Origin: Siniperca chuatsi
Taxonomy: Eukaryota > Chordata > Actinopteri > Centrarchiformes > Sinipercidae
Direction: 5' to 3'
NCBI RefSeq assembly: GCF_020085105.1
Contig: NC_058052.1
Coordinates: 14,708,233 to 14,772,232 of the forward strand
DNA length: 64,000 nt
Positions 20,930 to 32,476 of the stretch are shown one piece after another. Positions within the stretch are counted from its first letter, which is position 1; the number at the start of each line of letters is the position of its first letter. Under the pieces are notes generated by a model. That model worked only from the letters and a program-made list of their open reading frames with translations, did not search any database and was not told where the DNA came from. The position numbers and the translations under genes were made by a program.

Positions 20930-23900
20930 GTATCAACTTTTCGTTTAGTATGTCGGCAAATTAACATGTTACAAAACTACGACAAAAAGTGTAGGTTCCT
21001 GGGATGGTTAGTGCTAATAAAATTTGTTTTTAACTACTCAGTGTTCTAACTTATTATCAGACTGGTTAGCGTTAGCCAACGTAGCTAACCTAGCAAAAGC
21101 TGGTTACGCTAATTTATGCCACATATCGGCCCTTCTTTTTTAACTGCTAAATTTTAGGTACCAGGTCGAAGCTTTACTATTCCACTGTGCCTCAAGATGA
21201 ATCCCAACCCAGCCTCTGTGTTTCTTTTTAACAGGGGGACAAAATGCAGTGTGTTTATCAGCCACGAAAAGCAAAACTCAAGCCAGCCTGTGATCTTTAA
21301 CCCAGACTTCTTTGTGGAGAGGCTGAGATATGAGCATCCACAGGCCTTCACGGACTTGGTACTTAGTAATATCACTCGCCTCATAGACCTTCCAGGGGAT
21401 GAGTTTTCTCAGCTCACCGGAGAGTCTGAGCTTAGGGTGCCTTCTGCCAGTGGCTTTCTACGCTCCTTCAACTTCCTGAAACGGAAAGGTTAGACAAACA
21501 GAGCCATTTGTGTGCTTATAGTCCTTGAAACGCTGTTTTAGACAAATATGGTATGTGTCAAGTTATTTGATTGTGTTATGTTATTGCGTTAGAAAGGGTA
21601 AATAACCTAGAAAAGGACTAATGTTAATTTATCAACAGACCTCATATAGTCTCATTAAGCTCATTAATTAAGACTTTGGCAGACGTGCAATGTTTTAAAA
21701 TATTTATCACCACTAGGACAGAAATTATTAGTCGATTACTCAATCAATCAACAGAAAATTATTAAATTAATAAAATAATTTATAGTTAATTATTTGTTTC
21801 AGTCATTTTAATCAAGAAAAATACGAAACACTTTGTTTCCTGCTCCTTAAAATGTAAGGATTTCCTATTATCTATAGATATAGAGATATATAGGCTACAT
21901 AGATGTATGGATAAGGAATAGATATGATATGTATATGTAGGGTTTATTTCAGGACTGTTGTATTCTAAGTGTACCTAATAAACTGGCAACTGAGTGTATA
22001 TAATGTAAGGGTAAATTAATTATTTGTGGGTTTTTGACTATTGGTTAGACAAAACTAAAAAACTATAAATGTAAAGATATCACCTTGGGCTCTGGGAAAC
22101 TGAAAGAATTTCTTTCATTAGTTAGACATTTTTTAGACTAATTGATTGATTAATTGTATAAATAATCAGTAGCAGGGCTGCAATTCATGATTATTTTCAG
22201 TGTCGATTAATCTGCTGATTATTTTCTCGCTAATTAGGGCTGCACAGTTAATCGAAATATTGAAATCGCAATATGGCCAAGTGCAATATCCAAATTGCAG
22301 AAGCAATTTTTTGATAAAGGTAAAATCTGCAAAGATGCCCGGCCTACAAATCTTGTCCAAAATCTAAAGATATTCAGTTTATTATCACATACGGCAAAGC
22401 GAAGCAGCAAACCTTCACAATTTCGCAAGCAGGAACAAGGGAATGTTTGGGATTTTAGCATGAAAAATGACTTCAGCGATTAATTGATTGTCACAATAGT
22501 TGCCCATTAATTTGACTAATCAATTCATTGACAGATTGTTTCAGCTCTAATCAACAGATTTATTGATAATTAAAGTAATGGTTAGTTTCAGTCTCCACAT
22601 AAACCCTCTGCAGACTACACCTGTTTAGTTTTTTTTTATTTCCAAAGTTGTCATGTTTGTAGGTAATGTGGCTTTATGCTGTTGTATTTTATGTAACAGG
22701 TAGCAGCAGGTCCATGTGATTGATGGAAATCATAAAATTGATCTAATGATTGGTGTAATGGAATAAATCCAATTGTACACACAAAGGGTACAGTCAGTCT
22801 TAATGTGCCTTTTGATGTCTTTCAGACAAAGGAGTGGTTTTTGGTGCACCGTTAACTGAAGAAGGAATAGCACAGATCTATCAGCTCATTGAATACCTGA
22901 GTAAAAGTGAGTATCACTTCATATACATGCATAACTTCTACCATGTAGAGGACACTTTCATCCATAGCAGTTTGTGATATCATGACGACATACATTTTGC
23001 ATGCGTGACCTCAGAAGGAAATAAATCCTTAACCATGACAGTATTTGTGTCAAACGCTCTCTTTATATATCCAGTCAAATTGCTTGCTGTATCTTAAACT
23101 CCTACAAGAATTGGATTTGTTAAGCATCAAGGATACATCCTAACTCTTGCTACTTGTTCTTTAACTTAGTTGGAGAGTAGAGAATTAGCATGAGGTCAAG
23201 GTTTATTTCTAGAAAGCAATGATGTCATTCACTGACACTGGGAGCAAATGCTTGGGTCAATAATTTATCTGAAAGCACTTTGCTCCTGCTGTCTCCCTCC
23301 CTCCATTTCATTCACTCCATCGCTCTCCTAACTTCTGTGTCTTTGTCTCCCTGTGTCTCCTTCACTCTGTGTCTACCTGCCTACTCACCACATCATCACT
23401 TTGGCTGTCTCTTTCTCTCCCACCCCTCAGACCTTCATGTGGAGGGGTTGTTCCGTGTGCCAGGCCACAGCCTGAGGCAGGCAGCCCTGAGGGAGATGCT
23501 GAATGCTGGGACAGAGATTGAGCTTGAGACAGGCGACTTCCACCCCAATGATGCGGCCACATTGCTCAAAGCCTACCTGGGAGAGCTGCCAGAGCCTCTG
23601 CTCACGCACAGACACTATCATGCTCACCTGAAGATTGGAGGTGTGTTGGTTGACTCACACAGATCCTTGTCATGGCTCAAGATAAAATAATATTCAGATC
23701 AATGTTAAGTCAAGAAAAGAAAATATAGTGACCTCCTTGCTCTTGTGTAATAATTCTCTCATCTGCTTTGTCCAGAGCTGACTCGCTTTGATGATAAGGG
23801 GGATAAGACGAATGTTCCTGACAAGGAACGCCAGATTGAGGCATTTCAGCTACTTTTCATGCTGCTGCCACCAGCCAACCGCAGCCTGTTGAAGCTGCTG

Positions 23901-26531
23901 CTGGACCTGCTGTACCACACCGCTCGCAATCAGCATATCAACAAGATGTCTGCTATCAATCTAGCCACAATGTTTGCTCCACACATCATCTGGCCCAAGA
24001 ATGTAAGGACCTTAGGTTCATTTTCTTCTACCTTCCAAGTATGTTACAACTATCCCCACTATGTTTGTAGTCAAGTAAACCATGGCTAACAGTTTTCTTG
24101 AATTTGGCATTCTTGAGTTTGGCATAATTTTTTCTCTGTAATTTTTTGTTGCAGGTGATGGCACGTGATCTGCAGGGAAACATCGAGAAACTGAATAATG
24201 GAATAGCGTTCCTCATCAGGCACTCACAAAAACTGTTCAAAGTAAGCAGCTTTACAGACTGTTTATCTGAAGTTCTCTTATTCTTTAACTAGTTTGGCTT
24301 ACTTATCAAATGTGTACATATTCAAAACACTAAATACAACATGATTCTCTGTTGTTGCTTTTCTCTGTCTCATAGGAAAAGCAACATGATGTGTGATTTT
24401 ATCTGTTGAGGTTCTGTATTCAGTACTAAACTTTACTTTCATGCCAAAACAAAACACAGGCAGGTCTTTATAATTAGATATAATTTGAATAGTTAAATAT
24501 ACAATACATCACAACCATGTGGTAGTGATTTTTTCTCTCTTAGTTTATAATGTGTTTTCTCTTTGCTTTGAATTAACCCTTCATGACAAGAGGTGTTGTT
24601 GTTGCCAAGGTTACAAGAAATGCAAACAGTAAAGTGAAAAAACACAGAATTTACATGTGAAAGAAAAATCAATAAAGGCTATTTTTTCAAAGTGTCCCAC
24701 AATCAGCACCCTCTTAGATCCTGATGATTGGCTTATATTTCTAATTCACATTCATATATATTGATGTATTTTAGCAGACAATGTACCTTCCAAGTGGAAC
24801 ATTGGCAGCTTTTGATACACCATGCTTTATGGTGAAAGTGTGGCCATGACTTTCTAAATAATCATATGAATCTGTGGTACACTACGTTAATTTTTCAGAA
24901 TGATCTTTCATCAGAGGATTTAATGTACATGTTCACTTTTGTTGAAGGCACCTGCATATATCAAAGAATATACTCGCTTATACTTCAGAGGATCAAAAAC
25001 TCTTCAGTCAAAGGTGAGTGTTTTTGTCCTTTGTCTTGTCTTCTGTTTGAATAACTGTGTCAGTGTTCAGATTTTAAAGCAATTTCTCCATGTTTGCGCA
25101 GTGAGTGTGACTAATTTTCCTGTGTTCACATCTCTTGAAAAGAGTTTGTTTCAGTGAAATAACAGAATTTAAAATAGCTGGTCACGTTATGTCCGACCTT
25201 TCTAGGATGACTTGACACTCTGTTCTGGGACTAAAGATGGGTCTGCAGTAACAGCTGCCTCCCCTTCTCCCTCCATGAGAACAATCAGTGGTGAGGTCAG
25301 CAGCACCTGCACCATCAGCTCATCTGAGACTCAGAGTTATACTGAATCTGCCCTCATAGAGCTGTACCAGCAGGTCAACCACATGCCTGAGTCTGCCAAA
25401 AAGAAGAAACTCATCAGACAGGTACAGTAGTCAGCGTGCCCATTGTGAGGAGAAAGAACATACAGATAAACTGTTTCAAACCCAGCACCTAAATGTGTTG
25501 TATTTTTGTGTGTAGTTTGAAAAGCAGCCTTTGCTGACACCTTTGGCTGACTCTCGGACACCATTCAGCAGGAAACATTGGCGTTCACGCTCTTTAGGTG
25601 GAATTATCAAGGTTTGTAGACAGTAATCCTGTGTACAGCGATAGCCTTCACTTTTCAGCCTTTATGCATGTTTGAAAGTATTCAAATTCAAAGTTTTCCA
25701 AATAACGGAAATGCATTCACCATGTTTGTAAGGTCTTAAGGATACACTCAGTGCATTTTGATGAAAAACATTTAAAAAAACAAAAACAAAAAAAACCCTG
25801 TTTGCTTACAAATCTACAGTGTATCTTTAATACAGCGCTACCCTCTAAAATAGTATCCGTCTCCCAGTAATGACTTTTTGTTTATAAAACAGAGGAAGGT
25901 GTTGGGAAGCCAAGTATTAACAGAGAAAGAAAACAGCAGACTGCAGAGTCCTCAACCCAGTGGTTCAATTGATGGCGAAGGAAGAGAAAACACTGGCTGT
26001 GGAGGAGTAAGTATTGCATTGTTACACCACAAAGCAAACACATTTTATGAGTTTAAGTCTCATAATGACAACCTGCACCTTGTGTAACATAGTAATCACA
26101 TTTTCACTATTAGAAAACATCACCACTTGCAGCTGTGGTCCTGTAGGCTACAACAGGTATATGCTGACAATTAAAATGGGATGTAATGTTCCCCTATGAT
26201 GTTGATGTACATGTATGGAGAAATACCCAAGTAGTAATTCTCTTTTATTTAAACCAAACCAATTAAAATGTCACTTTAAATTGTGGGACAGCATGATTCA
26301 CTCCTAAAACTGTCATCAACTAGTGACAAGTAGTTTTCCTCATGACTGTGCTAAAGGAGTTTTCTGGCACTTCCAGCCGTCTGTCCGTGGTTCACCACAG
26401 GCAAGGCTGGCCTCACTTTGACTCAACAGTGCATACATTGCTAATGATGCCTGATGTACTCTGCTGAAAGGATTCAAAATTACCATATCTTTTTTTTTCT
26501 CCCTCTCTCTCCTCATCTCGTCCAGGATTAA
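20883..26531 (+). CDS. arhgap19: ARHGAP19, Rho GTPase-activating protein (467 aa, 11 coding exons)
   Basis: Stimulates GTP hydrolysis by Rho-family GTPases (RhoA in mammals) and limits Rho activity during mitosis; cytosolic/nuclear. Exons: 20883-20929, 21235-21488, 22826-22906, 23431-23640, 23776-24002, 24155-24241, 24948-25013, 25206-25421, 25516-25611, 25893-26006, 26526-26531. They sum to 1404 nt, all phases consistent. The start ATG has A at -3 and G at +4. The N-terminal region has VIFNPDFFVERLRYEHPQAF and SNITRLIDLPGDEF, as in human ARHGAP19. The RhoGAP domain spans about residues 105-300, with arginine finger R136 in HVEGLFRVPG, then ELPEPLLTH and KMSAINLATMFAPHIIWPKN. The C-terminal region has PESAKKKKLIRQ and basic RKHWRSRS. 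The final exon adds only Asp then TAA; this last junction is the least certain part. Length is close to the human 494 aa. Introns carry fish repeats. Confidence 0.95.
21235..21488 (+). CDS. arhgap19: arhgap19 exon 2
   Basis: Acceptor ttttaacag chosen because it joins exon 1 in phase. An upstream in-frame ATG at 21197 belongs to the intron in this model. Carries the conserved IFNPDFFVERL and NITRLIDLPG segments. Confidence 0.9.
21725..22560. mobile_element. Two head-to-head copies of an AT-rich fish MITE, one with a nested insert
   Basis: 21725-22170 reads on the minus strand, and 22172-22556 on the plus strand, as one common teleost element whose ends are runs of agggctgcaact/gattaatcgatta type. 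The second copy is interrupted near 22236-22318 by a different element beginning tagggctgcacagttaatcg. The first copy's element then resumes at aatctaaagatattcagttt. Borders are approximate; all copies are noncoding. Lies in arhgap19 intron 2. Confidence 0.6.
22826..22906 (+). CDS. arhgap19: arhgap19 exon 3
   Basis: KGVVFGAPLTEEGIAQIYQL then IEYLSK: start of the RhoGAP fold. Ends phase 1. Confidence 0.95.
22907..23430 (+). other. arhgap19: arhgap19 intron 3
   Basis: 524 bp with a long pyrimidine-rich tract (about 23281-23430) leading to the acceptor; no repeat recognised. Confidence 0.8.
23431..23640 (+). CDS. arhgap19: arhgap19 exon 4: arginine finger
   Basis: LHVEGLFRVPGHSLRQAALR contains the catalytic R136; ends AYLGELPEPLLTHRHYHAHL. 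Confidence 0.97.
23776..24002 (+). CDS. arhgap19: arhgap19 exon 5: RhoGAP core
   Basis: LTRFDDKGDKTNVPDKERQI, then LLDLLYHTARNQHINKMSAI and NLATMFAPHIIWPKN. Confidence 0.97.
24155..24241 (+). CDS. arhgap19: arhgap19 exon 6
   Basis: VMARDLQGNIEKLNNGIAFL then IRHSQKLFK; 29 codons, phase 0. Confidence 0.95.
24242..24947 (+). other. arhgap19: arhgap19 intron 6
   Basis: 706 bp, AT-rich, no recognised repeat. Confidence 0.8.
24948..25013 (+). CDS. arhgap19: arhgap19 exon 7
   Basis: APAYIKEYTRLYFRGSKTLQ then SK; matches APAYIRECARLHYLGSRT of the human protein. Confidence 0.93.
25206..25421 (+). CDS. arhgap19: arhgap19 exon 8
   Basis: DDLTLCSGTKDG, a Ser/Thr-rich low-complexity stretch, then HMPESAKKKKLIRQ, which is conserved. 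Confidence 0.93.
25516..25611 (+). CDS. arhgap19: arhgap19 exon 9
   Basis: FEKQPLLTPLADSRTPFSRK then HWRSRSLGGIIK: a basic C-terminal segment. Confidence 0.9.
25893..26006 (+). CDS. arhgap19: arhgap19 exon 10
   Basis: RKVLGSQVLTEKENSRLQSP corresponds to RKVLGNQMMSEKKK of human. Donor GGA|gtaagt. Confidence 0.85.
26526..26531 (+). CDS. arhgap19: arhgap19 terminal codons (GAT TAA)
   Basis: The acceptor cgtccag at 26519-26525 follows a pyrimidine tract. The exon contributes one residue and the stop. If exon 10 were not spliced, the protein would instead run on into the intron, so this call is an inference from splice quality. Confidence 0.6.
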   Translation, partial: D

Positions 26532-27950
26532 TCGTCTTTAAAAGAATGCGCTGTTCACAACTAAGGAAACATCAGTCTGACTGTTACGTCAGGGGTATTA
26601 AAGGATCTTCTTGAGGCGTAGACACAAACTAAACTGTGTAATGCACTGGAGCTTTGTTTTGGCACCATCTTTAGATCTGCTCAGCTGTTTTTTTTTTTTG
26701 TTTTTTTTTCCTCTAAGTAAAGTTAAAGTCTTAAAGGTTTGTAAGATAGCAAGGAAATCACCAGAATTTCTTTGCAGTCTAGTAAGTTTTACTTAAGGAT
26801 ATAAAAGAGGATAATGGGCAACAACGAGGATGTTAGGTGCTTTATTTTAAGTCAATGCAATTTACCAGTTTTCTTACCCAGTCTGCAGGAGTTCCATCTT
26901 AATTTCCTTATTTCTTGTTCATTTCCGATGTTCTGCAGGATGCGAGTGACATGTATTTGTGGGTATTTAGCTTTATCATTGACTGAAACGCATTTATTTA
27001 ATTGTATTTATTTTGTATTGGTCATCTGGATGTTTCAACAATCCAGTGCATCAGATGTATTGATAAAATGTGATGTGCAGGCTTTTCTATTTAAATGTTA
27101 AAATTGTTTGTAAGTTGAAGTATGTTTAGTTAGACTCACATGGTCAATGCAGACTGTTCAAGACTTTTATTAGCAAAGTGGTGAATTCAGAGATGTGCCT
27201 TTTTTAAAGTGAATTTATCTTAAGTTACTGTATAATGCAATTTTAACGTTAAGGTTTTTCCTTTTTTTTCCTTCAAATTCCCGATAGCTTTAAGTGTATG
27301 CTGAAATTTCTATACAGAATTCTTTCAAGTGTCAGTAAAATAAGGGAATGAAGACTAATAGAGAATGAAGAAAGAGAGAGTGAAGGCCAAAAGACCAGCT
27401 TGTGTAGATTACATATAACATTTTTGTCTTTGTTTCCACTTTAGCTCAAATCTTGGGTGTCAACACTGTGATACTTTAAACTACTGCCACTTTAAACTAC
27501 ATTTTGGTTTTGCATCTTGTATTTTAGTTTTTCTCAGGCCAGTTTTGATTCTTATGCAACATTGTATACAGTTTTATAGCTTTATATGCATTTGTATTTT
27601 TACAGTTATTCTGCTATTTAGTGCAAGATTGTTTATTTTATTGTCAATTTTTATCTTTTTTATTTGATAAGTTGAATGAATACAAGTGAAGATGAATCTG
27701 TTGTTTGCCTTCTATTGTGGTTGTTAATCAGGTGCTTTCTGGGAGAGTTTGAGCCATTTTTAAAACCTACTTGTTGTCTTACTCTTTCAGTAGAAGTTTC
27801 CAGTTCAGTGGTCACTCTGCCAAGCTGTTACAATTTACTATAATATGATAACTGCTCCCTATTACACCTAGTTGACCATGTTAAACTGATGATATTGATG
27901 CTACTGTGAAACTATGCAACTCACTGTAATTAAAAGACAACAAGCTGCGT
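26532..27950 (+). terminator. arhgap19: arhgap19 3' UTR
   Basis: AT-rich with no coding frame. ATTAAA at 27929-27934 is the best poly(A) signal before the sequence changes character. Earlier cleavage is possible. Confidence 0.5.
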
Positions 27951-28042
27951 CCTGTAGTTGTCTTTTGATTTGAAATGTCAGAATATGTGCTTTAGTGAGA
28001 CGTAGACACATAATTATGAACCTTTTCTTGTTTTTCCTTTTT

Positions 28043-28072
28043 TCCTAAATGACAGTATGGTGTCATTTAGGA
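28043..28072. repeat. Perfect 12 bp inverted repeat
   Basis: tcctaaatgaca and tgtcatttagga are exact complements around a gtatgg loop, just after the arhgap19 3' end. No U-tract follows, so it is not a classical terminator. Confidence 0.85.
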
Positions 28073-30344
28073 CAAGATCCCCCCCCCCGAATCTGAAAAT
28101 TGTTGCTGCTGTTTGCAGATATGATGCTGTTTTACTTGCAGCCACAAGGTGATGCTGTCTAGTTGCAAATAATTAGACAACATATTCTCCTTTATATTCT
28201 CCTTTTTATCCAGTCGAAATAGAGACAACTGTTTAAAACATGTCAATAGGAGAAAAATCTGCTTATTAACTATTCCTCTGCTGTTAAATACCCCAAATTA
28301 AATAAATATAAGTGATATTTGAACGCTCAATATTTCATAAAATAAGAAAAACTCTTAACATAACAAAACTGAACCATATATTAGCCCAGTGAATTGAATA
28401 TATACAGTATTTCCCTTAGACAATAAATGTTAACATACCCATCTCTATCTCCTTTGCTTTGACCTCTTTTATGCGTCCTACAGCAGTCAGCAAATTGCTT
28501 GTAAACTTTTAGTAGGCTGTGCCCATTGTAGCAAATTTAAAAACAGGAAGAAAACAAAAATAGAAACAAAATGAATGTGACAATGTGCTGAAATTTACAG
28601 AGATGTCAAATCAAACAAAATTTAAATCTGTTTTAGGCTAAATATGACCAACAATAATAAAAATATATGCCCAGAAGGCCACCAAAGGGAAACAAAACTG
28701 CTGTTTGCAGTAAATGATTTACACAAATTGAAGGTATTTTATGGAGTAGATGGATGGTGAGTGGGTGGATAGTAAGAGTGAAGGCAGCTCTCCACAATAG
28801 GAAGAATGTCTCAGTGTGTCATTATGGTGTCCATGTCAATGCATGTTTGGTATTGTAAGTATATGTTGTAAACATCTGTGAGAATGGGCCTGCTTTTTCT
28901 CATGTTCTGTAAATATACAACAGACAGCTTCCATGATAGGAATAGTATTGTTTTACAGCCAAGACTCAACAGGGGTTTTATTTAACATTCCTTCTCCAGA
29001 ATGAGCATGATGACCGTAAAATGAGTCAGACATACTGTAATCAACTTTACATTATCTGATGTGCACACAAACCCACAAGCATATATGATGAGTGGATGTG
29101 ATTGTGCTTTAAATGTATGCACTAAAATGCCTTTCAGGGGAAACTAATTCTGTCTATCACTAGATAGTGAAATACCAGTAACAGATAATTTGTGCTAAAA
29201 GGGAAAAAAAATTAGATTCAAAGTTAAAATACTTTTTACTCCTGCATAGTTTTGTACTTTTTTAACAATGGACAGTAGAGGAATGTTTCTTGCCTTTTCT
29301 CTGAGGTGCAGCTCTTCTGAGAGTGAAATACAAATATCGTGGGTTTGAAGTATGCTGTGCAATTTTCTGGATGCTAAATTTGGTTTCTTTCTATTATCTC
29401 TCTATCAAGCAGGTTTCAGTTTTCTAAGTCAAGCACACAGGAGCTAACAGATTCATTCCCCTCTTCAGCCACGAGCAGCTTCCAGCTTCATCTTGATGAG
29501 AGCTTGGTTCTTTGATTTCTCACTTTGGGTACAAGCTGCAGGGAAATATTTATTGAACTCCACAGGCTTCAGGAATACTGTGAATTTTTAAATTGGGTGC
29601 TATTCCACATTAATTGCAGTTAGTTCCTTAGCGGAGGTCTTGTGTTTTGCGAACTCTCCTCTCCCAGACTAATTGTAAATTGCTGCCATGTCCTCCCACG
29701 GCTTTGAGAGCAGCAGAATAATTCCTGTTGTGTATCTGTTACCACCACCCCCCATTACCACTAAACACCACTGTCTCCTCTTTAATTAGCCATTCATAGA
29801 AGGAAGATCTATGCTGCACTGACACTTTTACCAAGACAGATGGCGCTTTTTTCTGCTGTGTGTATGTGCGTGTACACCTGCATGTGCACACGTGTTCCGA
29901 GCAGCAACAAAGCAGACACACAAATTTAAATGCTTCTGCTTGCATCTCCCCTGCCTGTTTCTTCTTTTCTCCTTCTGCCTTTGTTAGTTAAACTGAATGG
30001 GGTTCTTAGGTCTATGTCATTGTGCTGATGTTTATGTTGGGAGGGATCCACCCCGCAGCAAAGCCCTCTGTAGAACTAGACTAGAGACCAAGTGGCTCGA
30101 GCTGAGCCAAGCACAGCCATGGCTCAGGTGTTTGTAACTTTTAGTTACTTGTAGTAGTAGTTTGCCAAGCAATAAGTAAGGAACAAGTCAGGAACAAATT
30201 GCTAATTAATGAATAGTAGTAGTATTTCCTGGCTGACTCTAAATCAAGAATTAAATAGTGAGTTGTACAAAAACAGACCTCAAAAACCAAAAAATAGCAC
30301 AAAAACTGACAAGCTATGCAACTTTAGAAGCCAGTTTATAACAA

Positions 30345-30540
30345 TTTGTTTCTAGATATCTGTGAATCTCTACATGAGTGCCTAATGAATCATTCATGAT
30401 TAATGCTGAATCAGGTACTAATTGGCACTAAACCAAAGTATTAGTTATTGGTTTTGTGCCATTTAGCAGCTGATCCAGCATTCAAGGGTGCTTCATTAAG
30501 TAGGTATTCAGTATTCACAGATATCTAGGATCTAGTCATT
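30345..30540. mobile_element. Imperfect long hairpin (palindromic MITE-like)
   Basis: tagatatctgtgaatctcta (left, near 30353) returns inverted as tattcacagatatcta (near 30511). Likewise aatgctgaatcaggtactaa returns inverted within agcagctgatccagcattca. Arms are about 90 bp, nearly without spacer. It has no coding capacity. Either a MITE or a source of a hairpin RNA. Confidence 0.6.
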
Positions 30541-31216
30541 ACACATTGGTTCAATAAAAAAAAGTCTGCTCCAGGGACAGAGTTATACTAGAAGTGCTTG
30601 TTGTTGCTCTTGTCCCTTTGTGAGTTCTCTCAGTTTTCTGTATCTTATTTTAAAGTGTCACCATTTATTTTATTGTGTGGATAACTGTGAACAATGCACT
30701 TTGGAGTGAACTCATAAAAACAAGAGGTCCATTTCCTACCCACATCCAGAATTCTAATTTGCAATTCCACGAACTGCAAATCAATATGCATTTGGAAAAG
30801 TTTCCTGAAAGCTATACAATTACACTGTCAACAGCGGCTAGACTCTAATACATCCACTGTTTTAACTAAATGTCAGCCTTTGCAAAATAATATTTATAGA
30901 GAAGTCCTTTAAAGTAAATAATGGCCAGCAGATGCTGCTTATCATTCAAATTTCCCTTCTCAACACAGTCCAGTTTATGTCTATGTTTTGAGTCCGCTTC
31001 AGGGGATGCATGGTCCTGGCATTAAGAGAGGGACTGTGTGCCAGTTACTCCCATAAATCCAAATAACAGAGCAAGTATGGTTGAGAGTGTAGCTGTTTGT
31101 CTTTTCATTTGTATATATTAGGATATAATCTCTGTTCCTGTGCCTATGCTGATCTTAAAATATAGTGTTGACTTACTTTTTATGGCTGTGGTCTGCCTTC
31201 CCAACAAATCATGAAT

Positions 31217-31217
31217 A

Positions 31218-31269
<52 letters not shown>

Positions 31270-31292
31270 TGTGTGCGTGCGTGCGTGCGCTT
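31217..31292. repeat. (GT)n with GCGCGC and (GTGC)n blocks, Z-DNA-prone
   Basis: About 75 bases of alternating purine and pyrimidine: (TG)n, then GCGCGCG, then (TG)n, then GCGTGCGTGCGTGCGC. It lies about 0.6 kb upstream of the likely slit1 transcription start. Confidence 0.9.
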
Positions 31293-31785
31293 TTCCACCC
31301 CAGTTCACTGCTGCTGCTTCTGTCTGTGTGGCCACAATTGATCTACATGTTAAGACCCACATTTACGGATTATTTATTCCGGCTTTTTGCCTCCAAAGAC
31401 TGAGGTGTTGATTCCTCTCTTCCCCAGTGGATTCTCCTTCGTTACATGTACACATTCACACTCACACACACACTCACACACACAGCCCAGTCTCCCCACA
31501 GCCTCTCCCTTCGGGCAGGGGTTATGCAGTGTCATGCAGGTTAGCTCTCTCTCCAGGGGTTTGCCTGGAGGCAAACCTGAGAGAAAAGGAGTGGAGTAGA
31601 TTTGCGAATAGAATCAAGGGAATGAAAGAGAGATCTCGAGAATGAGAGTGAGTTCAGGCAGGGTTCTGGGGGGGTGTTGTGTGAGGAGGGAGAGGAGTGG
31701 GGGAGGAGAGGAGGGGTAGGGGTGGAGTTGGGGGGCTCTGCTATTTGTAGATCCTTGTGATGGATGACTGGTGTGTGTGTATGTG

Positions 31786-32267
31786 AGAGAGAGAGAGAGA
31801 GAGAGAAAGAGACTGGCTATTTTTTCTTTCTGCTCTTTCCCTATTCCCTCTCTCTTCAGGCGAGCAGAGCAGAGCGGGACTGAGTAAGAGGAGGACAGAG
31901 ACGCAGACGTGTGCAGACCAGAGCACAGCAACTCCACAAAGACAAGAGAGGAGAAGAGTTTGCAAGGAGAAAATAAGAGAAAGAAAACAGCTTTTTTTTT
32001 TTACATCAGCAAACTGTGGTGGATATCATACCTACATCAAAAGAAATCTAGAAGAACAAAAAGGATTTGCTTTGCTTCACAGCTAAGAGGAAAATATTAG
32101 CATTTCTTATTTGTTTTCTATTGATATTCACCACAAATATATAATTATTCTAGGGGACTTGCAAAGTGTAGCAGGACTCTTGGTTTTTGCAGAGAAGCAG
32201 AGAAACCAAGGTGGACAGAGAGAAGTAGGGGTTTGTTAAAGAAGAGCTGGCTGCTGTGGTGGTGAAT
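31786..32267 (+). promoter_or_regulatory. slit1: slit1 promoter / 5' UTR region
   Basis: A (GA)n tract at 31786-31810 precedes a pyrimidine tract and then about 400 bp of purine-rich leader-like sequence. I see no ATG on the + strand from about 31900 until the start at 32268, as expected of a 5' UTR. The transcription start is not defined by the sequence; no TATA box found. Confidence 0.45.
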
Positions 32268-32476
32268 ATGCCCGTTAGAGGTAGCTGTTTTGGGGCAGGC
32301 ATGGGCAGGCTGGCCAGACAGCCACTCTGGATGTGGGTGGTGATGCTCTGTGCCCTGCTCATTGGCAATGCCAGTGCCTGCCCAGCCCTGTGTACCTGCA
32401 GTGGCACCACAGTAGACTGCCACGGACTGGGTCTCAGAACCATGCCAAGGAATATCCCCCGCAACACTGAAAGACT
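32268..32476 (+). CDS. slit1: slit1 exon 1: signal peptide and LRRNT
   Basis: From MPVRG to IPRNTERL; the last Leu codon is split (CT|G). The mature N-terminal Cys pattern CxxxCxC...C is intact. Confidence 0.93.

Larger units (their letters stand above)
27951..31785. other. Intergenic region arhgap19-slit1
   Basis: About 3.8 kb without a supported gene on either strand. Holds a 12 bp-arm hairpin (28043-28072), a long imperfect hairpin (30345-30540), a (GT)n/(GC) tract (31217-31292) and a G-rich run near 31668-31735. Confidence 0.7.
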
